A program made the position numbers and the translations under genes. Under the pieces are notes generated by a model. The model saw only the letters and a program-made list of their open reading frames with translations. It was not told the DNA's origin and did no database searches. Below, piece after piece: positions 57,688-64,000 of a DNA stretch of 64,000 nt. Source of the stretch: JAXDMK01 sp963790325 (GTDB taxonomy: Bacteria > Actinomycetota > Acidimicrobiia > Acidimicrobiales > AC-14); assembly GCA_963790325.1 (NCBI GenBank), contig CAWBNY010000003.1, positions 868,001 through 932,000 on the forward strand, in the 5' to 3' direction. Numbering within the stretch: position 1 is the stretch's first letter; every line of letters starts with the position of its first letter.

Positions 57688-59103
57688 GTGGGACGCACGC
57701 TCTCCCAGAAGGTGTGGGACCGGCACGTCGTCCACGCCGGCGCCGGGGACGAGCCCGACCTGCTGTACATCGATCTCCACCTGATCCACGAGGTCACCAC
57801 CCCCCAGGCGTTCGACGGCCTCCGGCTGGCGGGGCGCACCGTCCGCCGCCCCGACCTCACCCTGGCCACGGCCGACCACAACACCCCCACCGTCGGCCTC
57901 GACCTCCCCCTCGCCGACCCGATCTCGGCCCGCCAGCTGCAGGCCCTCGCCGACAACTGCGCCCGGTACGGGATCCCCTTCCACCCGATGGGGTCACCCG
58001 GGCAGGGCATCGTCCACGTCATCGGCCCCGAGCTGGGCCTGACCCAGCCGGGGATGACCGTCGTCTGCGGCGACAGCCACACGTCCACCCACGGGGCCTT
58101 CGGCGCCCTCGCCTTCGGCATCGGCACCAGCGAGGTGGAGCACGTCCTCGCCACCCAGGCCCTCCCCGCCCGGCGGCCGGGCACCATGGCCGTCACCGTC
58201 GGGGGCGACCTGCCCGCCGGCGTCACCGCCAAGGACCTCATCCTCACGATCATCGGCCGAATCGGGACGGGTGGCGGCGTGGGCCACATCGTCGAGTACC
58301 GGGGATCGGCCATCCGGGGCCTGTCGATGGAGGGACGGATGACCATCTGCAACATGTCGGTGGAGGCCGGAGCCAAGGCGGGCATGGTCGGCCCCGACGA
58401 CACCACCTTCGCCTGGCTGGAGGGACGGGCCCACGCGCCCCGCGGGCGGGACTGGGACGAGGCCCTCGACGACTGGCGGTCGCTCGTCACCGACGCCGCC
58501 GCCAACTTCGACAAGGAGGTGGTGTTCGACGCCGGGGCCATGGTGCCGCACGTCTCGTGGGGGACCAACCCGTCCCAGGTGGCGCCCCTGACGGGCGTCG
58601 TCCCCGACCCCGACGCCATGGACGACCCCATCCAGGCCGAGGCCGGCCGCCGGGCCCTCGCCTACATGGGGCTCACCGCCGGCACTTCGCTCAGGGATGT
58701 CCCGGTCGACGCCGTGTTCATCGGGTCGTGCACCAACTCCCGGTTGGAGGACCTGCGGGCGGCGGCGGCCGTGATCGCCGCCGCCGGCCGCCCCGTCCAC
58801 GACGGCGTCCGGGCCATGGTCGTCCCCGGCTCCATGCGGGTGAAGGCGCAGGCCGAGGCCGAGGGCCTCGACCGGGTCTTCACCGGCGCCGGCTTCGAGT
58901 GGCGGGCGGCGGGCTGCTCCATGTGCCTGGGGATGAACCCCGACCAACTGGCCCCCGGCGAGCGGTGCGCCTCCACGTCGAACCGCAACTTCGAGGGCCG
59001 CCAGGGCCCGGGCGGGCGCACCCACCTGGTCTCACCGGCGGTAGCCGCGGCCACCGCCATCGCCGGCCGGTTCGCTTCGCCCCAGGAGGTGTCGCTGCCA
59101 TGA
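57688..59103 (+). CDS. leuC: 3-isopropylmalate dehydratase large subunit
   Basis: 471 residues. The [4Fe-4S] ligands are in FIGSCTNSRLEDL and in GCSMCLGMNPDQL, with TVVCGDSHTSTHGAFGALAF and ASTSNRNFEGRQG as family signatures. I use GTG 57688, giving VGRTLSQKVWDRHVV, the usual N-terminus, rather than ATG 57664, because the latter touches the start of ndgR and lies upstream of the proposed -10. ATGA overlap with leuD follows. Confidence 0.95.
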   Translation: MGRTLSQKVWDRHVVHAGAGDEPDLLYIDLHLIHEVTTPQAFDGLRLAGRTVRRPDLTLATADHNTPTVGLDLPLADPISARQLQALADNCARYGIPFHPMGSPGQGIVHVIGPELGLTQPGMTVVCGDSHTSTHGAFGALAFGIGTSEVEHVLATQALPARRPGTMAVTVGGDLPAGVTAKDLILTIIGRIGTGGGVGHIVEYRGSAIRGLSMEGRMTICNMSVEAGAKAGMVGPDDTTFAWLEGRAHAPRGRDWDEALDDWRSLVTDAAANFDKEVVFDAGAMVPHVSWGTNPSQVAPLTGVVPDPDAMDDPIQAEAGRRALAYMGLTAGTSLRDVPVDAVFIGSCTNSRLEDLRAAAAVIAAAGRPVHDGVRAMVVPGSMRVKAQAEAEGLDRVFTGAGFEWRAAGCSMCLGMNPDQLAPGERCASTSNRNFEGRQGPGGRTHLVSPAVAAATAIAGRFASPQEVSLP

Positions 59104-59693
59104 AAGCCGTCGTCACCGTCACCGGCACCGCCGCCCCCCTCGACCGCTCCGATGTCGACACCGACCAGATCATGCCCAGCGTGTGGCTGAAGCGGGTCGA
59201 GCGCACCGGCTTCGGCGAGGGCCTGTTCTCCGACTGGCGCCGTGATCCCGAGTTCGTCCTCAACCGGCCGGAGCACGCCGGCGCCACCATCCTGGTCAGC
59301 GGGTCCAACTTCGGCACCGGCTCGTCCCGCGAGCACGCGGTCTGGGGCCTGCTCGACTACGGGTTCACCGCGGTGGTGTCCCCCCGCTTCGCCGACATCT
59401 TCCGGTCGAACTGCACCAAGGCCGGACTGTTGCCGGTGCAGGTCTCACCGGAGGTGGGCCGGGCCCTGCTCGACGCGGTCCAGGCCGATCCCCGCCTGGA
59501 GATCACCGTCGACGTGGCCGCCCGCACCCTCGTCGCCCCCGCCGCCGGCATCGAGACCACCTTCCCCCTCGACGACTTCCTCCGGACGAGGTTCCTGGAG
59601 GGACTCGACGACATCGGCCTCACCCTCCGCCACGATGAGGCCATCACCGCCTACGAGGCGACCCGCCCGGCCCGTATGCCCACCACACGGTAG
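59100..59693 (+). CDS. leuD: 3-isopropylmalate dehydratase small subunit
   Basis: 197 residues, swivelling domain of the LeuCD isomerase: DVDTDQIMPSVWLKRVERTG, SGSNFGTGSSREHAVWGLLD, FRSNCTKAGLLPVQVSPEV. Both ATG and the preceding leuC stop overlap in ATGA, so the two subunits are made in step. Confidence 0.96.
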   Translation: MKAVVTVTGTAAPLDRSDVDTDQIMPSVWLKRVERTGFGEGLFSDWRRDPEFVLNRPEHAGATILVSGSNFGTGSSREHAVWGLLDYGFTAVVSPRFADIFRSNCTKAGLLPVQVSPEVGRALLDAVQADPRLEITVDVAARTLVAPAAGIETTFPLDDFLRTRFLEGLDDIGLTLRHDEAITAYEATRPARMPTTR

Positions 59694-59716
59694 GTGGCTG
59701 GGCCAAGATCGTCGGT

Positions 59717-60187
59717 GTGAGCGACCCCCCCGCCGTGCCGATCGCAGTCCGACCGATCACCGCCGAGGAGACCCGGCCCCTCCGCCACGCGGTCCTCCGG
59801 CCGGGCCAGAGCTTCGAGCAGACGGTCTACTCCCGGGACGACCATCCCGAGACCGTCCACCTGGGCGCCTTCGACGGTCACCGGCTGGTGTCGATCGCCT
59901 CCCTCTACCGGGAGGGACGGCCCCACCGGCCGTCCCGGGGTGGATGGCGGCTGCGAGGCATGGCCACCGATCCCGACCGGATCGGACTCGGCTTCGGCAC
60001 CGCCGTGCTCGACGCGTCGGTCGCCCACGTGTCCGCGGCCGGCGGCGGCGAGCTGTGGTGCAACGCCCGGGTGCCGGCCCTCGGCTTCTACCTGCGGTCC
60101 GGCTTCACGCTCGACGGCGAGGAGTTCGACATCGACGGCATCGGCCCCCACGTGGTGGTGACGATGACGGTCGACGCCACCGGCTGA
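59717..60187 (+). CDS. GNAT-family N-acetyltransferase
   Basis: 156 residues. GNAT core: AVRPITAEETRPLRHAVLRP, the acetyl-CoA-binding region LRGMATDPDRIGLGFGTAVL, LWCNARVPALGFYLRSGFTL. The usual Q/R-x-x-G-x-A loop is replaced by DRIGLGFG, an accepted variant. GTG 59717 is seven bases after CAAGAT, a leaderless-type start. Substrate unknown. Confidence 0.85.
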   Translation: MSDPPAVPIAVRPITAEETRPLRHAVLRPGQSFEQTVYSRDDHPETVHLGAFDGHRLVSIASLYREGRPHRPSRGGWRLRGMATDPDRIGLGFGTAVLDASVAHVSAAGGGELWCNARVPALGFYLRSGFTLDGEEFDIDGIGPHVVVTMTVDATG

Positions 60188-60196
60188 GCCGGCTCG

Positions 60197-60595
60197 TCAG
60201 CCGCCGAGGGCGCCCATCCCGCCGCCCCCGGGCTTCTCGACGGTCGGTGGGGGGATGGGGGCGGGATCGGGGGTGTCGGCGGGATCGGCGTCGGCCGCGG
60301 CCGGGACAGGCTGGCCCTCGCCCTCGAGCCACGGCCGGTAGATGGCGAACGATGCCTCGGGTGCGACCGGGTCGAGGTGGATCTCGTACCTCTGGGGTTC
60401 GTCCGGCTGCTCGGGTGCCGGCTGCTCGATGGCGGTGCGGTCGTGGTGCTCGGGCTCGAAGACCTCCCGGAGCCCCAGGGCGATGCCCGCCATGAGCGCC
60501 CCCGTCACCGTCCGCTTCCGCCCCTCCCCCACCTCCCGCTCGGCGGGCGCCCGCTCGGCCGGCGGCGGCGCCTGGTCCTCCGACTCGTCGTCCAC
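60197..60595 (-). CDS. Hypothetical protein coupled to lepB
   Basis: 132 residues; GTG start shares bases with the lepB stop (TAGTG). Acidic N-terminus, a short hydrophobic-neutral stretch TVTGALMAGIALGLREVFEP, then a Pro/Asp-rich disordered tail ending GGGGMGALGG. The central block resembles short membrane-peripheral segments rather than a full helix. No family known. Translational coupling suggests the product is needed with signal peptidase. Confidence 0.6.
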   Translation of the reverse strand: MDDESEDQAPPPAERAPAEREVGEGRKRTVTGALMAGIALGLREVFEPEHHDRTAIEQPAPEQPDEPQRYEIHLDPVAPEASFAIYRPWLEGEGQPVPAAADADPADTPDPAPIPPPTVEKPGGGGMGALGG

Positions 60596-61146
60596 TAGAA
60601 GAACCGGAACGAACCGATGGGCCACACCTTCACGAAGGCCTTGCCCACGATGAGGGCCTCGGGGATCTGCCCGAAGACCCGGCTGTCGCTCGAGTTGGGT
60701 CGGTTGTCGCCCATGACCCAGTAGTGGTCGGCGGTGATCGTCACCGGCCCGAAGGGGCCCGTCACCACCCCCTCGGGGAGGTACGACTCCTCCAGCTGCT
60801 TCCCGTCGACCACGACGTGGCCGTCGCGACCCTCGACCGTCTCCCCCGGCAGCCCTACGACCCGCTTGATCAGGTCTTTCTCCGGCGCCTGTTGGGGACT
60901 CACGAAGACGACGATGTCGCCCCGGTCGACACCGTGGATCCGGTAGCTCATCTTGTTCACCAGCACCCGGTCGTCGACCTTCAGGGTCGGCGTCATCGAC
61001 GGGGACGGGATGTAGAAGGCCTGGATGAGAAAGGTCTTGACCGCCACCGCCACCAGCAGGGCGCAGACGATGACGACTACCCACTCGACCAGGTTGCGCG
61101 TGCCCGAGCGCCTGGAGGCGGTGGTCGGCGCCAGGTCCGGTGTCAT
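60595..61146 (-). CDS. lepB: Signal peptidase I
   Basis: 183 residues. One N-terminal transmembrane helix (VEWVVVIVCALLVAVAVKTF), then boxes B-E: AFYIPSPSMTPTLKVDDRVL with the catalytic Ser, DLIKRVVGLPGETVEGRDGH with the catalytic Lys, and HYWVMGDNRPNSSDSRVFGQ. Cleaves Sec/Tat signal peptides on the outer face of the membrane. A small gene follows with overlapping stop/start. Confidence 0.97.
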   Translation of the reverse strand: MTPDLAPTTASRRSGTRNLVEWVVVIVCALLVAVAVKTFLIQAFYIPSPSMTPTLKVDDRVLVNKMSYRIHGVDRGDIVVFVSPQQAPEKDLIKRVVGLPGETVEGRDGHVVVDGKQLEESYLPEGVVTGPFGPVTITADHYWVMGDNRPNSSDSRVFGQIPEALIVGKAFVKVWPIGSFRFF

Positions 61147-61158
61147 CCGGGTCTCAGG

Positions 61159-62103
61159 CTACCGGTCCCGGTAGCGGTCGAGGATGCGGCGGGCGGCGCC
61201 CCGGGCGACCTCCGGGTCACCGTCGACGACCCGGGCCGACGGACCCAGGCGGAGGAGCAGCCGCTCCAGCCACGCCCGTTGGCTGGCGGCGAGGGTGACC
61301 CGCAGGCGGCCGCCGTCCCCGGCCACCGGCTCCACCTTCTCCACCGGGTACTGCTCGACGACCCACGCCGCGGTCGGGTCGAGCTCGAGGGTGACCCGGG
61401 GGTCGTCGGGCCGGGGGCGGTAGACGGCCAGCTCGCGGGGGGTCGCCGGCGGCGAGAACCGGGTGTCGAGCAGGGTCGCGGCCCGGATGCGGTCGACCCG
61501 GAACAGGCGCTCGTCCTCGACCAGATGACACCAGGCGGACACGTACCACTGCCCGGAGGCGGAGAACACGGTGGACGGGTCGACCGTGCGGGTGGTGACC
61601 TCGTCCCGCCCGAAGGCGTAGTACTCGATCTCCACCTGCCGGGACGCGGCCACCGCCTCCCGGAGCACGGCCATCACCCCCTCCGGAGCCGTGCCGAGGG
61701 AGATCTCCACCGCCTCGTCGACCCCGACGCCGAGGGCGGCGGCCAGCTTGGCCAGGCCCCGGGCCAGGGGGCCGTGGGCGTCGGAGCCGGGGGTCGCCAG
61801 GAGGGTGCGGCCCGCGGCCAGCAGGCCCAGGCCCTCGGCCGGGGTGAGCCGCAGGGGGCGGGAGAAGTAGTCGGCGTAGCGGATCCACACCCGGCCGTCG
61901 GCGATGTCGACGTCGACGAGCATGTCCGGCGTGTACGGGTGGAGCCCGCACAGGAAGAGGAGCTGGAGATCGTCGACCAGCTCGTCCTCCCGGCAGCCGA
62001 AGCGGGCCGCCACCTCGGCCAGTCGGGGACCGTCGCGAGCCGCCACCCACGGGACGACGGCCAGCAGCCGCTGGAGGCGCTCGTCGGCGCTCAGGCGGGG
62101 CAC
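61159..62103 (-). CDS. pafC: WYL-domain transcriptional regulator PafC
   Basis: 314 residues. N-terminal winged helix (SADERLQRLLAVVPWVAARD), then a WYL domain (SASGQWYVSAWCHLVEDERL, FRVDRIRAATLLDTRF) and a WCX C-terminal domain ending LLRLGPSARVVDGDPEVARG. Works with PafB as a single-strand-DNA-responsive activator of the mycobacterial-type DNA damage response. GTG 62103 overlaps the end of pafB by 13 bp. Confidence 0.93.
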   Translation of the reverse strand: MPRLSADERLQRLLAVVPWVAARDGPRLAEVAARFGCREDELVDDLQLLFLCGLHPYTPDMLVDVDIADGRVWIRYADYFSRPLRLTPAEGLGLLAAGRTLLATPGSDAHGPLARGLAKLAAALGVGVDEAVEISLGTAPEGVMAVLREAVAASRQVEIEYYAFGRDEVTTRTVDPSTVFSASGQWYVSAWCHLVEDERLFRVDRIRAATLLDTRFSPPATPRELAVYRPRPDDPRVTLELDPTAAWVVEQYPVEKVEPVAGDGGRLRVTLAASQRAWLERLLLRLGPSARVVDGDPEVARGAARRILDRYRDR

Positions 62104-63026
62104 TGCGCCTCCAGCCACTCGACCAGCTCGGCCCTCAGCTCGGGCGGTCCCAGGATCTCGGCATGGTCGAGGAAGCCGAGCACGAAGGACCGGAACGCAG
62201 GACGGTTGGTCACCGATACGGCCAGGACGACCGAGCCGTCGGGCCGGCGCTCCGCCACCGAGTCCGCCCCCACGAAGCCGACCGCCCACCCGGCCTGGTC
62301 GGCGTCGACCAGCAGGCGGGCGACCACCGCCTCCCCCTCCCCCATCTCCCACGCCGCCGGGACGGCGCCCGCCGCCGCCGGTGCCCGCTCGAAGCTGCCC
62401 GCCTCGCCCTCGGCGGTGACCTCCGACTCCACCCGGTCGAGGCGGTACGAGCGCTCGTCGCCGGCGCCGTGGTCGAAGCCGGCCAGGTACCAGTGGCCGT
62501 TGCGGAACGACAGGCGCCACGGGTCGACCCGCCGGGCCCGTCCGTGGTAGCCGAAGGCCACCGGCCGGCGGGCGGAGATGGCGCCGAACAGCACCGCCAG
62601 GTGGTCGGCGCCGGGCAGGGCTGCCACCGCCACCGAACCCACTGCCGGGGCCGGGCCCTCCTCGGCCAGCTCCCCGCCGAGCTTCCACAGGGCGGCCACC
62701 CCGTCGGCGCCCTCCATGCGCACGGCCGAGGCGGCCAGGTGGAGCGCGGCCAGCTCGTCCCCCTCGAGGCCGGGATCGCGCAGGTAGTAGGCCTCCTTGG
62801 GCACCCGGTACCCGACGATGTCGGGGTGGAGCGGGTCGAGCGGCTCGGTCACCAGGGGCACACCCAGCTCCCGCAGCGCCTCCTTGTCCCGCTCGAAGGC
62901 GCGGCGGAACGAGCTGTCGTTCTCGGCGTAGCCGGGCAGGCGAAAGCGCAGCTCGTCGATGGTGAGCGGGCGCTGGGCCTCGAGCAGGGCGGCGACCAGG
63001 TTGATGAGCCGCTCGAGTCGGTGCAT
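62091..63026 (-). CDS. pafB: WYL-domain transcriptional regulator PafB
   Basis: 311 residues, HTH (MHRLERLINLVAALLEAQRP, IDELRFRLPGYAENDSSFRR), WYL (WRLSFRNGHWYLAGFDHGAG, SYRLDRVE) and WCX domains. Partner of PafC encoded next. The usual neighbours pafA, pup and the proteasome genes are not within this window, but could lie beyond. Divergent from the sufR-like gene; TACCAT nine bases before ATG 63026 is its probable -10 element. Confidence 0.93.
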   Translation of the reverse strand: MHRLERLINLVAALLEAQRPLTIDELRFRLPGYAENDSSFRRAFERDKEALRELGVPLVTEPLDPLHPDIVGYRVPKEAYYLRDPGLEGDELAALHLAASAVRMEGADGVAALWKLGGELAEEGPAPAVGSVAVAALPGADHLAVLFGAISARRPVAFGYHGRARRVDPWRLSFRNGHWYLAGFDHGAGDERSYRLDRVESEVTAEGEAGSFERAPAAAGAVPAAWEMGEGEAVVARLLVDADQAGWAVGFVGADSVAERRPDGSVVLAVSVTNRPAFRSFVLGFLDHAEILGPPELRAELVEWLEAQCPA

Positions 63027-63083
63027 GGGCCGCCCATGGTACGGGCGGGGCCTGTATACGGGTTCCGGTATCCTGGTGAGCCC

Positions 63084-63722
63084 ATGACCACACGGTCCCG
63101 GTTGCTCCTCCTGCTGCGGAAGCACCCAGGCATCACCGTGACCGACCTTGCGGCCGCACTGGGCCTCACCGGCATGGGTGTGCGTCGCCACCTGGAGAGC
63201 ATGGAGCTCGACGGCCTGGTCGAGCGCTCCGCCTGCTGCGACCACCGGGTCGGCCGCCCGCCCAACGGCTGGCGGTTGTCGGCCAAGGGCATGGAGCTGC
63301 TGCCCCGCGGCTACGACACGTTCGTCCTCCAGCTGCTGGAGGACCTCTGCGAGCAGGACGGCGACGAAGGCCTCGATGCCGTCCTGCGCCGGCGGAGCGA
63401 GAAGCTGGCCACCCAGTACCGCGACCAGCTGGCCGACGCCGCCACCCTCGACGCCAAGGTCGAGCGCTTGGCCCAGGTCCGCGACCGGGCCGGCTACATG
63501 GCCGAGTGGCACCGGGAGGGCGAGGTGGTGATCCTCGTCGAGAACAACTGCGCCGTCCACCGGGTGGCGGAGCTGTTCCCGGCCGTGTGCGCCATGGAGC
63601 TGTCCCTGTTCCGCACCGTCCTGGGCCCCGACGTCGAGGTCACCCGGGTCTCGCACACGATGTCGGGCGACGCCACCTGCACCTATTGCGTCCGCCCCCG
63701 TCCCGACGACCCGGCTGACTGA
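63084..63722 (+). CDS. sufR: SufR-like iron-sulphur cluster transcriptional regulator
   Basis: 212 residues. N-terminal DeoR/ArsR-type winged helix (LLRKHPGITVTDLAAALGLT, GVRRHLESMELDGLVERS), coupled to a C-terminal domain with the SufR cysteine set at 156, 169, 199 and 202 (ENNCAVHRVAELFPAVC, ATCTYC), which binds a [4Fe-4S] cluster and senses iron-sulphur status. ATG 63084 follows TATCCT by nine bases. In many bacteria it precedes sufBDCSU; here the next gene is an acyl-CoA dehydrogenase-like protein. Confidence 0.92.
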   Translation: MTTRSRLLLLLRKHPGITVTDLAAALGLTGMGVRRHLESMELDGLVERSACCDHRVGRPPNGWRLSAKGMELLPRGYDTFVLQLLEDLCEQDGDEGLDAVLRRRSEKLATQYRDQLADAATLDAKVERLAQVRDRAGYMAEWHREGEVVILVENNCAVHRVAELFPAVCAMELSLFRTVLGPDVEVTRVSHTMSGDATCTYCVRPRPDDPAD

Positions 63723-63744
63723 CCCGATCGCGGCCGCGTCCGCG

Positions 63745-64000
63745 GTGGCCGAGGTTCTGGCCGCGACGGCGGAGGAGACCGACCAGGCACCGGTCGTCCC
63801 CCGGGCACGGCTCCGCCTGCTGGCCGACGCCGGCCTCTCCGACCTCTCGTCGATGGCGCCGGCGGTGGCCCGGGAGGTGCACGAGACGCTCGCCGGGGCG
63901 TGCGGGGTGACGTCGTTCGTGTGGGAGCAGCACCACACCCCGGTGCGGCTGCTGGCGGCGGCCCGGGGCCCGGGGGACCCGATGCTGGCACGGCTGCGGG
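63745..64000 (+). CDS. Acyl-CoA dehydrogenase-like protein, cut by window edge
   Basis: About 85 residues are visible, beginning with GTG 63745. VPRARLRLLADAGLSDLSSM and LAGACGVTSFVWEQHHTPVR match the N-terminal helical region of acyl-CoA dehydrogenases, where the latter segment packs on the flavin. No ATG is near; the frame continues back past the sufR stop without another start. The catalytic part lies outside this window. Confidence 0.7.
   Translation, partial: MAEVLAATAEETDQAPVVPRARLRLLADAGLSDLSSMAPAVAREVHETLAGACGVTSFVWEQHHTPVRLLAAARGPGDPMLARLR

Overview
The window is one contiguous stretch of very GC-rich chromosomal DNA with dense, often overlapping genes on both strands. The gene content points to Actinomycetota: PafB/PafC WYL regulators, a UvrD2-type helicase with HRDC domain, a CsoR copper repressor, an NdgR-type IclR regulator divergent from leuCD, a SufR-type regulator, a DinB/maleylpyruvate-isomerase-like protein, and an archaeal-type prolyl-tRNA synthetase. 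A lineage near the Acidimicrobiia is my guess from overall flavour, not shown by any marker here. Many genes carry a TANNNT or NANNNT -10-like hexamer 5-9 nt before the start codon and no Shine-Dalgarno, so leaderless transcription looks common.

Layout. 0-10 kb: a truncated FAD monooxygenase, a cysteine-rich conserved protein, a DUF427 protein, hypAB without a hydrogenase, a hemerythrin with a Rho_N/SAP-like tail, a GT2 plus multi-pass GT-C-like pair, and two overlapping genes sharing a paralogous domain. 10-15 kb: a metal-resistance block (csoR-copA with a C-terminal cupredoxin, an ArsR repressor with its operator inside its own promoter, a CDF exporter, divergent copZ). 15-24 kb: a UvrD2-like helicase followed by an accessory and decaying segment (phaC pseudogene with three frameshifts, BBE-type oxidase plus the C-terminal relic of a second copy, a three-domain MACPF/jacalin-like protein, and a truncated excisionase-like HTH) that ends at a tRNA-Glu gene. 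24-32 kb: tRNA-Glu, tRNA-Gln, gltX, an ECF sigma/anti-sigma operon with a neocarzinostatin-like membrane protein and a DUF4399 lipoprotein, and proS.

32-43 kb: a secreted HEXXH protein and what I consider the most novel element: an ECF sigma factor cotranscribed with a single-pass protein whose cytoplasmic N-terminus looks like an anti-sigma domain and whose outside part is a GluB/GlnH-type amino-acid-binding domain. Three promoter-like sites (GTCAAC-N15-GGCGTC, identical spacing) precede the sigma operon, a downstream lipoprotein gene, and a divergent lipoprotein combining a class C beta-lactamase-type domain with an S41 peptidase domain. Together these read as one envelope sensing/peptide-hydrolysis regulon. 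A MocR-type regulator divergent from an aminotransferase follows.

43-54 kb: a large secreted CARDB/DUF11-like protein, a gene-poor stretch, a TetR/SRPBCC divergent pair, an orphan GHKL ATPase, a frameshifted alkD-like gene, a DUF2182-like membrane protein and a tyrosinase. 54-64 kb: housekeeping genes for branched-chain amino acids (ilvE, leuB, ndgR, leuC, leuD), greA, lepB, pafBC, sufR, and the start of an acyl-CoA dehydrogenase-like gene cut by the window edge.
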